This document shows, piece by piece, positions 1-8,493 of a stretch of DNA of 64,000 nucleotides. A model generated the notes under the pieces. The model had not been told where the DNA came from. It did no database searches and was given only the letters and a program-made list of their open reading frames with translations. Within the stretch, counting starts at the first letter, position 1. Each line of letters starts with the position of its first letter. Made by a program: the position numbers and the translations under genes. This stretch comes from Mesorhizobium norvegicum (GTDB lineage Bacteria; Pseudomonadota; Alphaproteobacteria; Rhizobiales; Rhizobiaceae), in the NCBI RefSeq assembly GCF_004919685.1, contig NZ_SMYZ01000003.1, positions 33,816-97,815 on the forward strand, read 5' to 3'.

Positions 1-2
1 CG

Positions 3-629
3 GCTGACGACATCCTGCTCAGCCCGGCGGAACGGCTTGAACTGGTCGTCTCTTTCGACAAGCCCGGCCCCGCGACGCTTTACACGCTCGAATACGATCG
101 CGGCTGGATGGGCGCTGGACGTCCTGCCGATGCCGGGCTGACACTCTTCACGGTCAATGTTTCGGAGATGCCGGCCGAGCCGGTCCCGCCATTGCCCGAC
201 AGGCTGCGGCCGATCGCGCAGCTCGGCGCTCCTGCCGTCCGCCGCCGCTTCGTCTTCACCGAAACCATGGCCATGAACGCCAGCGGCATGGAGATGGGGT
301 TCCTGATCAACGGCGCCGCCTTCGATATGAACCGCGTCGACGTCGTCGCCAAGGCTGGACAGGTCGAACTCTGGGAAATCGTCAACAAGGCGGACATGGA
401 TCATCCATTCCATGTGCATGGGACGCAGTTCCAAGTGGTCGAGCACGAACGCGGCGGCAAGAGATCAAAGCCGGCCTATCGCGCCTGGAAAGACACCGTC
501 AACGTCGCGCGCGGAGAGACGGTGCGCCTGCTGTTGCGACAGGACCGGCCGGGGCCGAGGATGTATCACTGCCACATCCTCGAGCACGAGCAGCTCGGTA
601 TGATGGGCATTGTCGACGTGCAGGCATAG
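3..629 (+). CDS. Multicopper oxidase, C-terminal part (5' end outside window)
   Basis: The reading frame is open from the window edge, so only the last 208 residues are visible. They hold the end of the second and the whole third cupredoxin domain of a periplasmic multicopper oxidase of the CueO/SufI type. Copper ligands are clear: HPFHVHG at about visible residues 134-140 and the HCHxxxH segment followed by Met (YHCHILEHEQLGMM) near the C-terminus, which form the T1 and T2/T3 sites. The family oxidises Cu(I) or phenolic substrates with O2; the substrate here is not readable. The next gene starts six bases downstream, suggesting co-transcription. Confidence 0.93.
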   Translation, partial: ADDILLSPAERLELVVSFDKPGPATLYTLEYDRGWMGAGRPADAGLTLFTVNVSEMPAEPVPPLPDRLRPIAQLGAPAVRRRFVFTETMAMNASGMEMGFLINGAAFDMNRVDVVAKAGQVELWEIVNKADMDHPFHVHGTQFQVVEHERGGKRSKPAYRAWKDTVNVARGETVRLLLRQDRPGPRMYHCHILEHEQLGMMGIVDVQA

Positions 630-635
630 TCCGGC

Positions 636-1070
636 GTGGCGGCGCTCTATGGCGCGCTGTTCATCAGCGCGTTCCTCGCCGCAACCGTGCTGCCGGTCTC
701 GTCGGAGGCGGTGCTCGCTGGCCTGATCGTCTCGGGCCGCGGTGATCCTTGGCTGCTCCTTGCGGTCGCCACGATCGGCAACACGCTCGGCTCCGTGGTG
801 AACTGGATTCTGGGGCGTGGCATTGACACGCTGCGGACCAGACGCTGGTTTCCTGTAAGTCCTGAGCGCTATGAGCAGGCAAGCCGGATATTCCGACGCT
901 TTGGCGAATGGACGCTGCTGTTTGCCTGGCTGCCGGTTGTCGGAGACGCTTTCACCATTGCTGCTGGTGCGGCACGCGTGAACCTTGGCGTGTTCGTTGC
1001 TCTTGTCGCAATAGGCAAGGCCGCGCGCTATGCGGTGATCGTCGCGGGAGGATTGTGGGCAATGGCGTGA
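636..1070 (+). CDS. DedA/VTT-family small membrane protein (YqaA-like)
   Basis: This 144-residue protein is mostly hydrophobic, with membrane segments near residues 3-30, 40-62 and 92-143, and an NxxGxxxxWxxGR-type stretch (NTLGSVVNWILGRG) typical of YqaA-like members of the SNARE-associated/VTT superfamily. These inner-membrane proteins are linked to lipid scrambling or membrane homeostasis; no reaction can be assigned. The GTG start at 636 lies six bases after the oxidase stop and is the only start preserving the first membrane segment. It probably shares a transcript with the oxidase. Confidence 0.8.
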   Translation: MAALYGALFISAFLAATVLPVSSEAVLAGLIVSGRGDPWLLLAVATIGNTLGSVVNWILGRGIDTLRTRRWFPVSPERYEQASRIFRRFGEWTLLFAWLPVVGDAFTIAAGAARVNLGVFVALVAIGKAARYAVIVAGGLWAMA

Positions 1071-1106
1071 GCAGCTGTCCTCATCGTCGACCGCAAGCGG
1101 CATTTT

Positions 1107-1667
1107 CTATTCCCGCGAGGCGGTGTTCGACCGGCTGAAGACCATGCTTCGCATGACACCATCGCGCAACAGCCCGAAATGCACCAGGGCAGCAAGGACG
1201 TGAACACCGGTAAGTCCAAGCAATACCCAGACCAGCTTTGCATGGATGAACGCGAAACCCCTTGCCGACAGCGCGCCGACGGATGGCGCCAACGGGACAG
1301 GCAAGTTTCCGAAAAGCCGTGCGGGAGGCATGAAAGGCATTGGCCGGTAGCCCAGCCATCCCGTTATCAGGACGGCGAGAATCGCAACGTAGAGAAACAT
1401 GTGGAAGAAAGCCGTCGCAAACCGCATGAACCGTGAGGTTTGCCTGACAGGGGCTCGGGTGAAGATGCGCCAGCAAAGCCTGAGGACGATGACGGCAAGG
1501 ATCGTCACGCCGATCGACATGTGAAGCGGAAGCCAGTTCATCGTTGCCATGCCCGGTCCGTCCATCGGTCCGAAGGCAATGGCGATTTGCGCCGCGAGAG
1601 CGATCACGGTTAGCCAATGCAGCAGACGAATGCCGAAATGCCAGCGCAGGCGAGGATTCTCTTTCAC
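1107..1667 (-). CDS. Cytochrome b561-like membrane protein
   Basis: A four-helix inner-membrane di-haem b protein of the bacterial cytochrome b561 family, which passes electrons between quinol and periplasmic or membrane partners. His residues sit where the family binds haem: RLLHW near residue 17, LHMSIG near 49, FFHMF near 88 and FIHAK/GVHVLAALVH near 140-160. The frame stays open upstream to 1745, but the extra 26 residues are charged and lie ahead of the first helix, so the GTG at 1667 (VKENPRLRWHFG) is preferred; the start is uncertain. It converges on the upstream VTT gene. Confidence 0.85.
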   Translation of the reverse strand: MKENPRLRWHFGIRLLHWLTVIALAAQIAIAFGPMDGPGMATMNWLPLHMSIGVTILAVIVLRLCWRIFTRAPVRQTSRFMRFATAFFHMFLYVAILAVLITGWLGYRPMPFMPPARLFGNLPVPLAPSVGALSARGFAFIHAKLVWVLLGLTGVHVLAALVHFGLLRDGVMRSMVFSRSNTASRE

Positions 1668-1779
1668 ATCCGAGGCCCGACCGTTGTCAAATGCGCGAAG
1701 GAGGGCGTGATGGTTTCGTCCACTCCAACGGACCCAATTTCGCAAAAAGTATGGCGGCTCGCTAAGCCTTTGAAATGCA

Positions 1780-1856
1780 TGGTGATCCCGACAGGAATCG
1801 AACCTGTGACCTACAGATTAGGAATCTGCCGCTCTATCCTACTGAGCTACGGGACC
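1780..1856 (-). tRNA. tRNA-Arg (anticodon CCT)
   Basis: The minus strand folds into a 77-nt cloverleaf. The acceptor stem GGTCCCG pairs with CGGGATC, followed by discriminator A and an encoded CCA. The anticodon stem-loop CAGATTCCTAATCTG presents CCT, reading the AGG codon, and the T arm contains GGTTCGATTCC. It lies alone between the cytochrome b561 gene and the amidohydrolase gene, with no integrase or direct repeat beside it. Confidence 0.97.
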
Positions 1857-1940
1857 ACGCGGCCCGACACATAGCCGCTTCGGATCGTTTCGCCAAGAGG
1901 CCGGCCGAACGCAATTCGGCCAGCCTTTGCGCGGTTTGCG

Positions 1941-3104
1941 TCAGGCGGCGAGTGCCGTCTCCGCCAGTTTCACCCAATAGCTCATGCCGTGCGGGATGAC
2001 CTCGTCGTTGAAATCGTAGGCCGGGTGGTGGAGGCCGGCGGTGTCGCCATTGCCGACGAAGATGAAGGCGCCGGGGCGGGCTTCCAGCATATAGGAGAAA
2101 TCCTCGCCGCCCATCACCGGCTGGATGCCGCGATGGACATGGGCGTCGCCGGCGACGCCGATCGCGACATCGCTGGCAAACACCGTCTCCTCCGCGTGGT
2201 TGAAGGTCACGGGGTAGTTTGCCTGATAGTCGACCTCGATCTTGGCGCCGAAGGCGGTCGCCAGTCCTTCACAGATCGTGCGGATGCGCTCTTCCGACTT
2301 CTTGGCGATTTCCTTGCGCAAGGTGCGCACGGTGCCGGCGATTTCCGCCGTTTCGGGGATGATGTTGTAGGCGTCACCCGCGTGGAACTTGGTCACCGAC
2401 ACCACCACGGCCTCGACCGGGTCGGTGCTGCGCGAGGCGATCGTCTGCAAGGCGCCGACCAGCTGGCTGGTGATGACGATCGGGTCGATCGTGCCGTGCG
2501 GCATGGCCGCATGGCCGCCCTTGCCGCGCACGGTGATGGTGAACTCGGCCGTCGCCGCCATGATCGGGCCCGGGCGAATGGCGAACTGCCCGACAGGCAA
2601 GCCCGGCATGTTGTGCATGCCGAACACCTTGGAAATGTCGAAACGGTCCATCATGCCGTCCTTGACCATCTCGTTGCCGCCGCCGCCGCCTTCCTCGGCC
2701 GGCTGGAAGATCACCGCCACCGAGCCGGTGAAATTGCGCGTTTCGGCGAGATATTTCGCGGCACCCAGCAGCATTGCCGTGTGGCCGTCATGGCCGCAGG
2801 CATGCATCTTGCCGGGAATGGTCGAGGCGTAGGACTTGCCTGATATCTCGTTGAGCGGCAGCGCGTCCATGTCGGCGCGCAGGCCGATGGTGGGGCCTTC
2901 GCCCTGGCGGCCGCGAATGATGCCAACCACGCCGGTCTTGCCCAGGCCGGTCACCACGTCGTCGCAACCGAAGGCTTTCAGCTTCTCGGTGACGAAGGCT
3001 GCGGTCTTGAAGACATCGAAGTTCAGTTCTGGCGTCTGGTGCAGATGCTGGCGCCAGCCGGCAACTTCGTCCTGCATTTCGGCGGCACGGTTCAGGATTG
3101 GCAT
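1941..3104 (-). CDS. M20-family amidohydrolase (hippurate hydrolase-like)
   Basis: A 387-residue zinc or manganese peptidase-fold amidohydrolase of the M20D subfamily, which cleaves N-acyl amino acids such as hippurate or N-acetyl-diaminopimelate-type substrates. Metal-site motifs are RADMDALP (about 76-83), HACGHDGHTAM (101-111) and PAEEGGGGG near 137, with GGEDFSYM near the C-terminus. An upstream in-frame extension to 3173 is possible, but the ATG at 3104 (MPILNRAAEMQDE) gives the usual family N-terminus and length. It has no signal peptide, so it is cytoplasmic. The exact substrate cannot be read. Confidence 0.93.
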   Translation of the reverse strand: MPILNRAAEMQDEVAGWRQHLHQTPELNFDVFKTAAFVTEKLKAFGCDDVVTGLGKTGVVGIIRGRQGEGPTIGLRADMDALPLNEISGKSYASTIPGKMHACGHDGHTAMLLGAAKYLAETRNFTGSVAVIFQPAEEGGGGGNEMVKDGMMDRFDISKVFGMHNMPGLPVGQFAIRPGPIMAATAEFTITVRGKGGHAAMPHGTIDPIVITSQLVGALQTIASRSTDPVEAVVVSVTKFHAGDAYNIIPETAEIAGTVRTLRKEIAKKSEERIRTICEGLATAFGAKIEVDYQANYPVTFNHAEETVFASDVAIGVAGDAHVHRGIQPVMGGEDFSYMLEARPGAFIFVGNGDTAGLHHPAYDFNDEVIPHGMSYWVKLAETALAA

Positions 3105-3320
3105 GATGGTTCCATCTCGCTGTTGGGACAGGCGGGTATTGCCCGCCGCCTTGCAATTGTGATCGCCAGGCACTTTGCCATGTTGGCGTCACATAGAGTA
3201 AATAGCACCGCAACGATACGGTCCGGTTTTTGAGGGTCGGACCTATCATGCTGGCGATCGCGTAACGAAATCTTACGGAGCCAGGGGCGACTACGGCAAG
3301 AGGCGATTTCGGATTTGATC

Positions 3321-4484
3321 ATGCGGCACAGGCATTTCCTCAAACTATTCTCGGCTGGCACAATCGCGCTGTCGGTTCTGGCCGGGCCGGCGCTGGCCAA
3401 TCCGGTGGTTGTGTTCGACCTCAACAGCGGCAAGATCCTGCAGCATCAGGATGCGTTCAAGCGCTGGTATCCGGCGTCGCTGAGCAAGCTGATGACCGCT
3501 TATGTGGCTTTCCGGGCCATTGCCGCCGGCGAGGTCCAGCTTGATTCGCCGATCAAGGTGACCAAACACTCCGCCGCCGAACCGCCAAGCAAGATGGGCT
3601 TCAAGCCGGGCTCGGTGATGCGGCTCGACAACGCGCTGAAGATGATGCTGGTCAAATCGGCCAACGACATCGCCATGGCCGTCGGCGAAAATGTCGGCGG
3701 CTCGCAGGCGGGCTTCGCCGTTCGCATGAACGCTGAAGCCCGGCGCCTCGGCATGACCGGAACGTATTTCGTCAACCCGAATGGGCTGTTTTCGCCGGAG
3801 CAGTATACGACGGCGCGCGACCTCGCCTTGCTGGTGATGGCGATCCGCAAGGAATTCCCGCAATACGCGCCCTGGTTTTCGATCGAAGGCCTTGCCGTCG
3901 GCAAGAAGGCGATCCCGAACTACAATCTCTTGATCGGCCGCTATCCCGGCGCCGACGGCATGAAGACCGGCTTTGTCTGCCCCTCCGGCTTCAACATGAT
4001 CGGTTCGGCGACCCGCAACGGGCGCACGCTGGTCGCGGTCGTGCTTGGCGAGAAGTCGGCGGTCACCCGTGCCGAGGCCGCCGCGAGATTGCTCGACCAG
4101 GGTTTTGACACGCCTGCCGCCGGCTCGGCCACCGTCACCACGCTGGCGCCCTACGGCGACACCGTCTCGCCCAACGACATGCATGACGAGGTCTGCAAGA
4201 AAAAGACGCCGCAGGAGCAGTCCGAAGCGCCGCCGGTCGTCGCCAAGGATGTGCCGAAATCGCCCTATCAGGAAAAGCTCGACCATGTGCCGACGCTGGT
4301 TGCCGTCGGGCTCGGCGGCGCCACCGGTCCGGCGCCGAAGGCCATCCTCGACCAGGGTGCGCAGGAATACGCCGACGTGCCGATCCCGAGCTGGCGGCCC
4401 GATAGACCGGCTCCGGCCGGCACCGGTCCGAAGATTGCCGGCTCCGCCGCGCTGGGCGACCAGCCGGCCAAGGTTGCGAACTAG
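3321..4484 (+). CDS. D-alanyl-D-alanine carboxypeptidase (penicillin-binding protein, S11)
   Basis: A periplasmic PBP5/6-type DD-carboxypeptidase that trims the terminal D-Ala of peptidoglycan pentapeptides. A signal peptide spans residues 1-27, ending ...LAGPALANP. The three catalytic motifs of the class are present: SLSK at 53-56, SAN near 112 and KTG near 215. A TTG two codons upstream is possible, but the ATG at 3321 (MRHRHFLKLF) gives a normal signal peptide. The proline-rich C-terminal tail of about 110 residues lacks an obvious amphipathic anchor. The stop codon overlaps the first base of a palindromic repeat. Confidence 0.94.
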   Translation: MRHRHFLKLFSAGTIALSVLAGPALANPVVVFDLNSGKILQHQDAFKRWYPASLSKLMTAYVAFRAIAAGEVQLDSPIKVTKHSAAEPPSKMGFKPGSVMRLDNALKMMLVKSANDIAMAVGENVGGSQAGFAVRMNAEARRLGMTGTYFVNPNGLFSPEQYTTARDLALLVMAIRKEFPQYAPWFSIEGLAVGKKAIPNYNLLIGRYPGADGMKTGFVCPSGFNMIGSATRNGRTLVAVVLGEKSAVTRAEAAARLLDQGFDTPAAGSATVTTLAPYGDTVSPNDMHDEVCKKKTPQEQSEAPPVVAKDVPKSPYQEKLDHVPTLVAVGLGGATGPAPKAILDQGAQEYADVPIPSWRPDRPAPAGTGPKIAGSAALGDQPAKVAN

Positions 4485-4553
4485 AGCATGATCCCGAACC
4501 GAAGGTCCGCGTCAGCGAAACTTGGATACCGGTTTTCGGAAAAGATCATGCTC
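4484..4553. repeat. 70-bp palindromic intergenic repeat
   Basis: The ends are perfect inverted 10-mers (GAGCATGATC and GATCATGCTC), with further complementarity inside (CCGAACCG against CGGTTTTCGG). A related shorter palindrome lies at 38625-38672. It occupies the gap between the carboxypeptidase stop and the CobW-type gene and may act as a transcript 3' end or processing site. Elements like this are widespread in Mesorhizobium-type genomes; that statement is from memory. Confidence 0.8.
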
Positions 4554-4573
4554 AAACAAACAGATAGAACTCA

Positions 4574-5674
4574 ATGAGCGGCTTCCCGATCCCCGTCTCG
4601 GTGCTCACCGGTTTCCTCGGCGCCGGCAAGACGACGCTGCTCAACCGGCTGTTGAAGGATCCGGCGCTGGCTGACACGGCGGTCATCATCAACGAGTTCG
4701 GTGAGGTGGCGATCGACCATCTGCTGGTCGAGCAGTCTTCCGACGGCATCATCCAGCTTTCGGACGGCTGCCTGTGCTGCACGGTGCGCGGCGAGCTGGT
4801 CGACACGCTGGCCGACCTGGTCGACCGGCTGCAGACCGGCCGCATCGCCCGACTTGCCCGCGTCATCGTCGAAACCACGGGGCTGGCCGATCCGGCGCCG
4901 GTGTTGCAGTCGATCATGGCGCATCCGGCGCTGGTCCAGGCCTTCCGGCTCGACGGCGTCATCACGCTGGTCGATGCGGTCAACGGCAATGCCACGCTCG
5001 ACGCCCATGTCGAGGCGGTCAAGCAGGTCGCCGTCGCCGACCGCATCGTGCTCAGCAAAGCCGATCTGGTCGCCGACCCCGGCGACCTGGAAACGTTGCG
5101 GGCGCGCCTGCGGCAGATCAATCCGGGCGCCGAACTGCTCGATGTCGCCGACACGGGGACAGGCGTGGCGGCGCTGTTTGACTGCGGCCTCTACAACCCG
5201 GCGACGAAATCCGCCGATGTGCGGCGCTGGCTTGGCGAGGAAGCCGCTCATGATCATCACCATCATGATGGCCATGATCACGAGCATGGCCATGGTCATC
5301 GCCACGATTCGCGCGTCCGTTCCTATTCGTTGGTGCATGACGACCCGGTGCCGTTTTCAGCCATCGAGATGTTTCTCGACCTGCTGCGTTCGACCCATGG
5401 CGAGCGCCTGCTGCGCATGAAGGGCGTCATCGAGCTCAGGGAAGACCCGTCGCGGCCGCTGGTCATCCATGGCGTGCAGAAAATCCTGCATCCGCCGGTG
5501 CAATTGCCGTCCTGGCCCGATGGCCAGCGCGGCACGCGGCTGGTGCTGATCACGCTCGACATGCCGGAAGATTATATCCGCAGGCTGTTCGCCGCCTTCA
5601 CCAACCGGCCGTCGATCGACACGCCCGACCGCGCGGCGCTGGAAAACAACCCGCTGGCGATTGCCGGACGTTGA
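4574..5674 (+). CDS. CobW/COG0523-family metal-handling GTPase
   Basis: A 366-residue cytoplasmic GTPase of the G3E/COG0523 family, thought to deliver or conserve metals (zinc or cobalt) for client proteins. It has Walker A GFLGAGKTT (13-21), the metal-binding GCLCC motif (65-69), a SKAD guanine-specificity motif in the second half of the G domain, and a C-terminal CobW_C domain. A His/Asp-rich run at about 226-246 (HDHHHHDGHDHEHGHGH) separates the domains and probably binds metal. No Zur-like operator was evident in the short upstream gap, which is filled by the palindromic repeat. It is not adjacent to the cobalamin genes at 21.7-24.6 kb, so a zinc role is as likely as a cobalt role. Confidence 0.93.
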   Translation: MSGFPIPVSVLTGFLGAGKTTLLNRLLKDPALADTAVIINEFGEVAIDHLLVEQSSDGIIQLSDGCLCCTVRGELVDTLADLVDRLQTGRIARLARVIVETTGLADPAPVLQSIMAHPALVQAFRLDGVITLVDAVNGNATLDAHVEAVKQVAVADRIVLSKADLVADPGDLETLRARLRQINPGAELLDVADTGTGVAALFDCGLYNPATKSADVRRWLGEEAAHDHHHHDGHDHEHGHGHRHDSRVRSYSLVHDDPVPFSAIEMFLDLLRSTHGERLLRMKGVIELREDPSRPLVIHGVQKILHPPVQLPSWPDGQRGTRLVLITLDMPEDYIRRLFAAFTNRPSIDTPDRAALENNPLAIAGR

Positions 5675-5683
5675 CCTCTACGA

Positions 5684-5920
5684 TTACGGCGCGCCGCGCT
5701 CGACCAGGAAGCGATGACCACCGGAGACCGCCGCCGTCTCAATCAACTGGTGGCCGCTGTCGGAGCAGAAGGCCGGAATATCGATGACGGCGAGCGGGTC
5801 GGTGGTCTCTAACCAAAGCCGGCTGCCCGGCTGCATCCCGGCCAGGCGTTTCTTCGCCTTGAGCACGGGCAAGGGGCAGTTCAGCCCCTTGAGGTCATAA
5901 ACAGCGGCGCGATCAGCCAC
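5684..5920 (-). CDS. TusA/SirA-like sulfur carrier protein
   Basis: A 78-residue protein with the TusA signature LKGLNCPLPVLKAKKRL, where the Cys of CPxP carries the persulfide used in sulfur relay (tRNA thiolation, molybdenum cofactor or other sulfur trafficking). It follows the L,D-transpeptidase gene on the same strand. A TTG at 5932 overlaps that gene's TGA, but the GTG at 5920 is better spaced from GGCGG and gives the usual family length. The partner enzyme is not encoded nearby. Confidence 0.87.
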   Translation of the reverse strand: MADRAAVYDLKGLNCPLPVLKAKKRLAGMQPGSRLWLETTDPLAVIDIPAFCSDSGHQLIETAAVSGGHRFLVERGAP

Positions 5921-5928
5921 GGGTGAAA

Positions 5929-7227
5929 TCAACCGCCGAACATGCCGAGCAGCTTGTTCTTCAGCTTCGTCACGCGGCTCTCGTCGGCGCTCGCCGCTTG
6001 CGTTTCCGCTACCGGCGCGGCTTCGGAAGGGGCAGCGATGGTCGCGGTGGCGACAGGGGCTTCCTTGGCGGCCTTCTCGGCCTCCTTTTCAGCCAGAGCC
6101 AGGGCCTTGGCGGCTTCCTTGGCTTGCTTGGCCGCCTCTATGGCAGCCAGCCTCTGCTCCTCGGCCTTCTGCTTGGCGGCTTTTTCGGCGTCGAGCGCAG
6201 CCATTTTGCGGCCGGCCGGCGAATCGATGCGGCCCATGCGCGCCGTCTCGGTGACCGAGCCGTCATTGTTGAGCGACGGCGGGTCGATCGGCACGCGCTC
6301 GCCGCGCGCCCGGCGCTTGGACCAGTCGGAGACGATGCTGGCTTCCTTGATGCCGGCGATGGTCGGCTTGGGTGGGGGCACGCTGGCCTTGACCGCGCCG
6401 TTGAAAGCCGCGTCATAGGTGCTCATGTAGGAATTGTAGGCGCTTTTCAGCGAATCAGGCTGCGTCGTCGCCGGGCAGGCGCCGGTCGGATCGAATGTCT
6501 GGCCGTCGGCGGCAACCTGGTTGAAGACATAGCGCTTTTCGCAGACATCGACCTTCGGCGGCACCTTGGTGATCTCGAAATTGTCGTAGCCGACCTTCAG
6601 CATCTTCCAGAATTCGTAATTCGGGTCGTTGCGATAGCGCGCCATGTTGGCGGCGGTCATGCGGAACGGAAAGGCCTCGACCTGGAACTCGGTCTGCCCG
6701 CCCTGAAACGCGTCGCGGCCAAAGGCATAGATCTGCTCGATCTGCGCATCGGTCATCGAATAGCAGCCCGACGACGAGCAAGCGCCGTGCACCATCAGGT
6801 TCTGACCCGTGCGGCCATTGGCGCGGTCATAGGCGTTGGGAAAGCCGATGTTGAAGGACAGATGATAGTTCGAGCGCGGATTCATCTGCGACGGCCGCAC
6901 CGTGTAGAAGCCTTCCGGCGCCTGGCGGTCGCCCTCGGTGTATTTGGGCCCCAGCTTGCCCGACCATTTGCAGATGTCGTAGCTGGCGACCATGTCGTAG
7001 CGGCCGTTGGTCTTGGCCTTCCAGATCTCGAGCTTGCCCTCTTCCTTGAAGATGCGGGCCATCACCGAGGAGGTACGGACCATGCCCTTGGCCCTCATGT
7101 CGGCGAGGATCTTGTCGGGCAGCGGCTTGTTGGCCTCCGGCGCGAAATCCTTCATCGACGAATTGTTACACCCGGCAACGCCGAGGGCTGCGATCAGGAT
7201 TCCGGTGCGGGCAAGCTTGACAAACAT
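5929..7227 (-). CDS. L,D-transpeptidase family lipoprotein (YafK-like)
   Basis: A 432-residue lipoprotein with signal peptide and lipobox ending at Cys20 (ALGVAGC). The YkuD catalytic motif is clear near residues 143-156: VHGACSSSGCYSM, with the nucleophilic Cys. YafK-like members cross-link or release peptidoglycan-bound proteins. The C-terminal 100 residues are Ala/Lys/Glu-rich and likely form a coiled coil. The frame extends upstream to a TTG at 7431, but the ATG at 7227 gives the signal peptide. It is followed closely by the TusA-like gene. Confidence 0.9.
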   Translation of the reverse strand: MFVKLARTGILIAALGVAGCNNSSMKDFAPEANKPLPDKILADMRAKGMVRTSSVMARIFKEEGKLEIWKAKTNGRYDMVASYDICKWSGKLGPKYTEGDRQAPEGFYTVRPSQMNPRSNYHLSFNIGFPNAYDRANGRTGQNLMVHGACSSSGCYSMTDAQIEQIYAFGRDAFQGGQTEFQVEAFPFRMTAANMARYRNDPNYEFWKMLKVGYDNFEITKVPPKVDVCEKRYVFNQVAADGQTFDPTGACPATTQPDSLKSAYNSYMSTYDAAFNGAVKASVPPPKPTIAGIKEASIVSDWSKRRARGERVPIDPPSLNNDGSVTETARMGRIDSPAGRKMAALDAEKAAKQKAEEQRLAAIEAAKQAKEAAKALALAEKEAEKAAKEAPVATATIAAPSEAAPVAETQAASADESRVTKLKNKLLGMFGG

Positions 7228-7443
7228 GGCTACGGATATCGTCTTTTCTCTGGCGCCCGGGCGTTTCTTGCCCCGGCTACTGCACTGCGCATCGACGGAC
7301 CCTAAGCCCGTTAACCTTGAAAATTCCTTACCGCAAGTGCCGACGCGTCCCCCTGCGGCAGTCTCATTGAGCCGAATGCAGCGGCATTTTTGTGGCAAAA
7401 ATGCTCCGCGCCGCCACATTGTGGCGGGCAAGGCTGCCTGCGG

Positions 7444-8394
7444 TCAGAGGCTGCGGCCCATTGCCAGGTATTTCTCGCGGCGCTGCTCACGGAAATCGGT
7501 GTTGGCGCCGGCAAAGTCCTTCATCGTCCTGGCGATGAGGTCGCCGGTCGCGGCAATCACCGTTTCGGCGCCGCGATGCGCGCCGCCGAGCGGTTCGGGA
7601 ATGATGGCGTCGATGATCTTCAGCTCCAGAAGATCCTGCGCGGTGATCTTCATGTTGGTCGCCGCGTCCTTCGATCGTGTCGTGTCGCGCCACAGGATCG
7701 AGGCAGCACCCTCCGGCGAAATCACCGAATAGATGGCGTGTTCGAGCATATAGACGCGGTTGGCGGTGGCGATGGCGATGGCGCCGCCCGAGCCGCCTTC
7801 GCCGATGACCACCGAGATCGACGGCACTTTCAGGCCAAGGCAGGCCGAAGTTGAGCGCGCAATGGCTTCCGCCTGGCCGCGCTCCTCGGCGCCGACGCCG
7901 GGATAGGCGCCGGCGGTGTCGACTAGCGTCAGCAGCGGGATCTTGAAGCGGTCGGCGAGTTCCATCAGCCGCACCGCCTTGCGGTAGCCTTCCGGCCGCA
8001 CCGAGCCGAAATTGTGCTTCAGGCGGCTGGTCGTGTCGGAACCTTTTTCCTGGCCGATAATGGCAACAGGTTCGCCGCGGAAGCGGGCGAAACCGCCGAC
8101 GATCGCCTGGTCCTCGCCGTAATTGCGGTCGCCGGCCAGCGGTGTGAAATCGTTGAACAGGCCCTTGATGTAGTCGACGCAATGCGGCCTGTCGGGATGG
8201 CGCGCCACCTGCACCTTCTGCCACGGCGTCAGCGCCTTGTAGGCGTCGCGCAGCGCGTCGCGGGAGCGCTTCTCGAGACGGCTGATCTCGTCACCGACAT
8301 CGACCGCCTCGCCGTTCTCGGCAAGCTTCTTCAGCTCGAGGATCTTGCCCTCGAGGTCCTGCACCGGCTTTTCGAAATCGAGGTAATTATACAT
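7444..8394 (-). CDS. accA: Acetyl-CoA carboxylase carboxyltransferase subunit alpha
   Basis: This 316-residue protein is AccA, which with AccD transfers the carboxyl group from carboxybiotin to acetyl-CoA to form malonyl-CoA, the first step of fatty acid synthesis. The crotonase-fold oxyanion-hole region [13 protein letters not shown] and the segment [15 protein letters not shown] are well conserved. The start [15 protein letters not shown] at 8394 is the family's normal N-terminus; the longer frame to 8478 is not needed. It lies about 100 bp downstream of xerD on the same strand, an arrangement usual in Rhizobiales. Confidence 0.97.
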   Translation of the reverse strand: MYNYLDFEKPVQDLEGKILELKKLAENGEAVDVGDEISRLEKRSRDALRDAYKALTPWQKVQVARHPDRPHCVDYIKGLFNDFTPLAGDRNYGEDQAIVGGFARFRGEPVAIIGQEKGSDTTSRLKHNFGSVRPEGYRKAVRLMELADRFKIPLLTLVDTAGAYPGVGAEERGQAEAIARSTSACLGLKVPSISVVIGEGGSGGAIAIATANRVYMLEHAIYSVISPEGAASILWRDTTRSKDAATNMKITAQDLLELKIIDAIIPEPLGGAHRGAETVIAATGDLIARTMKDFAGANTDFREQRREKYLAMGRSL

Positions 8395-8493
8395 GCGTGA
8401 GCGGACCGATACGTCGGAAGGCAATGGCTGACGGAACCCTTGAATACAAGGCTCCGGGCGGTGGAATGTCGTCCTCACATAGCGATATGAGGC

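Noticed and set aside
1780..1856. tRNA-Arg as an integration site
   Set aside because: No integrase, repeated tRNA 3' end or compositional change was seen on either side.
5923..7305. 460-codon plus-strand frame opposite the L,D-transpeptidase
   Set aside because: The minus strand encodes a lipoprotein with a complete catalytic motif; the plus-strand frame has no recognisable domain.
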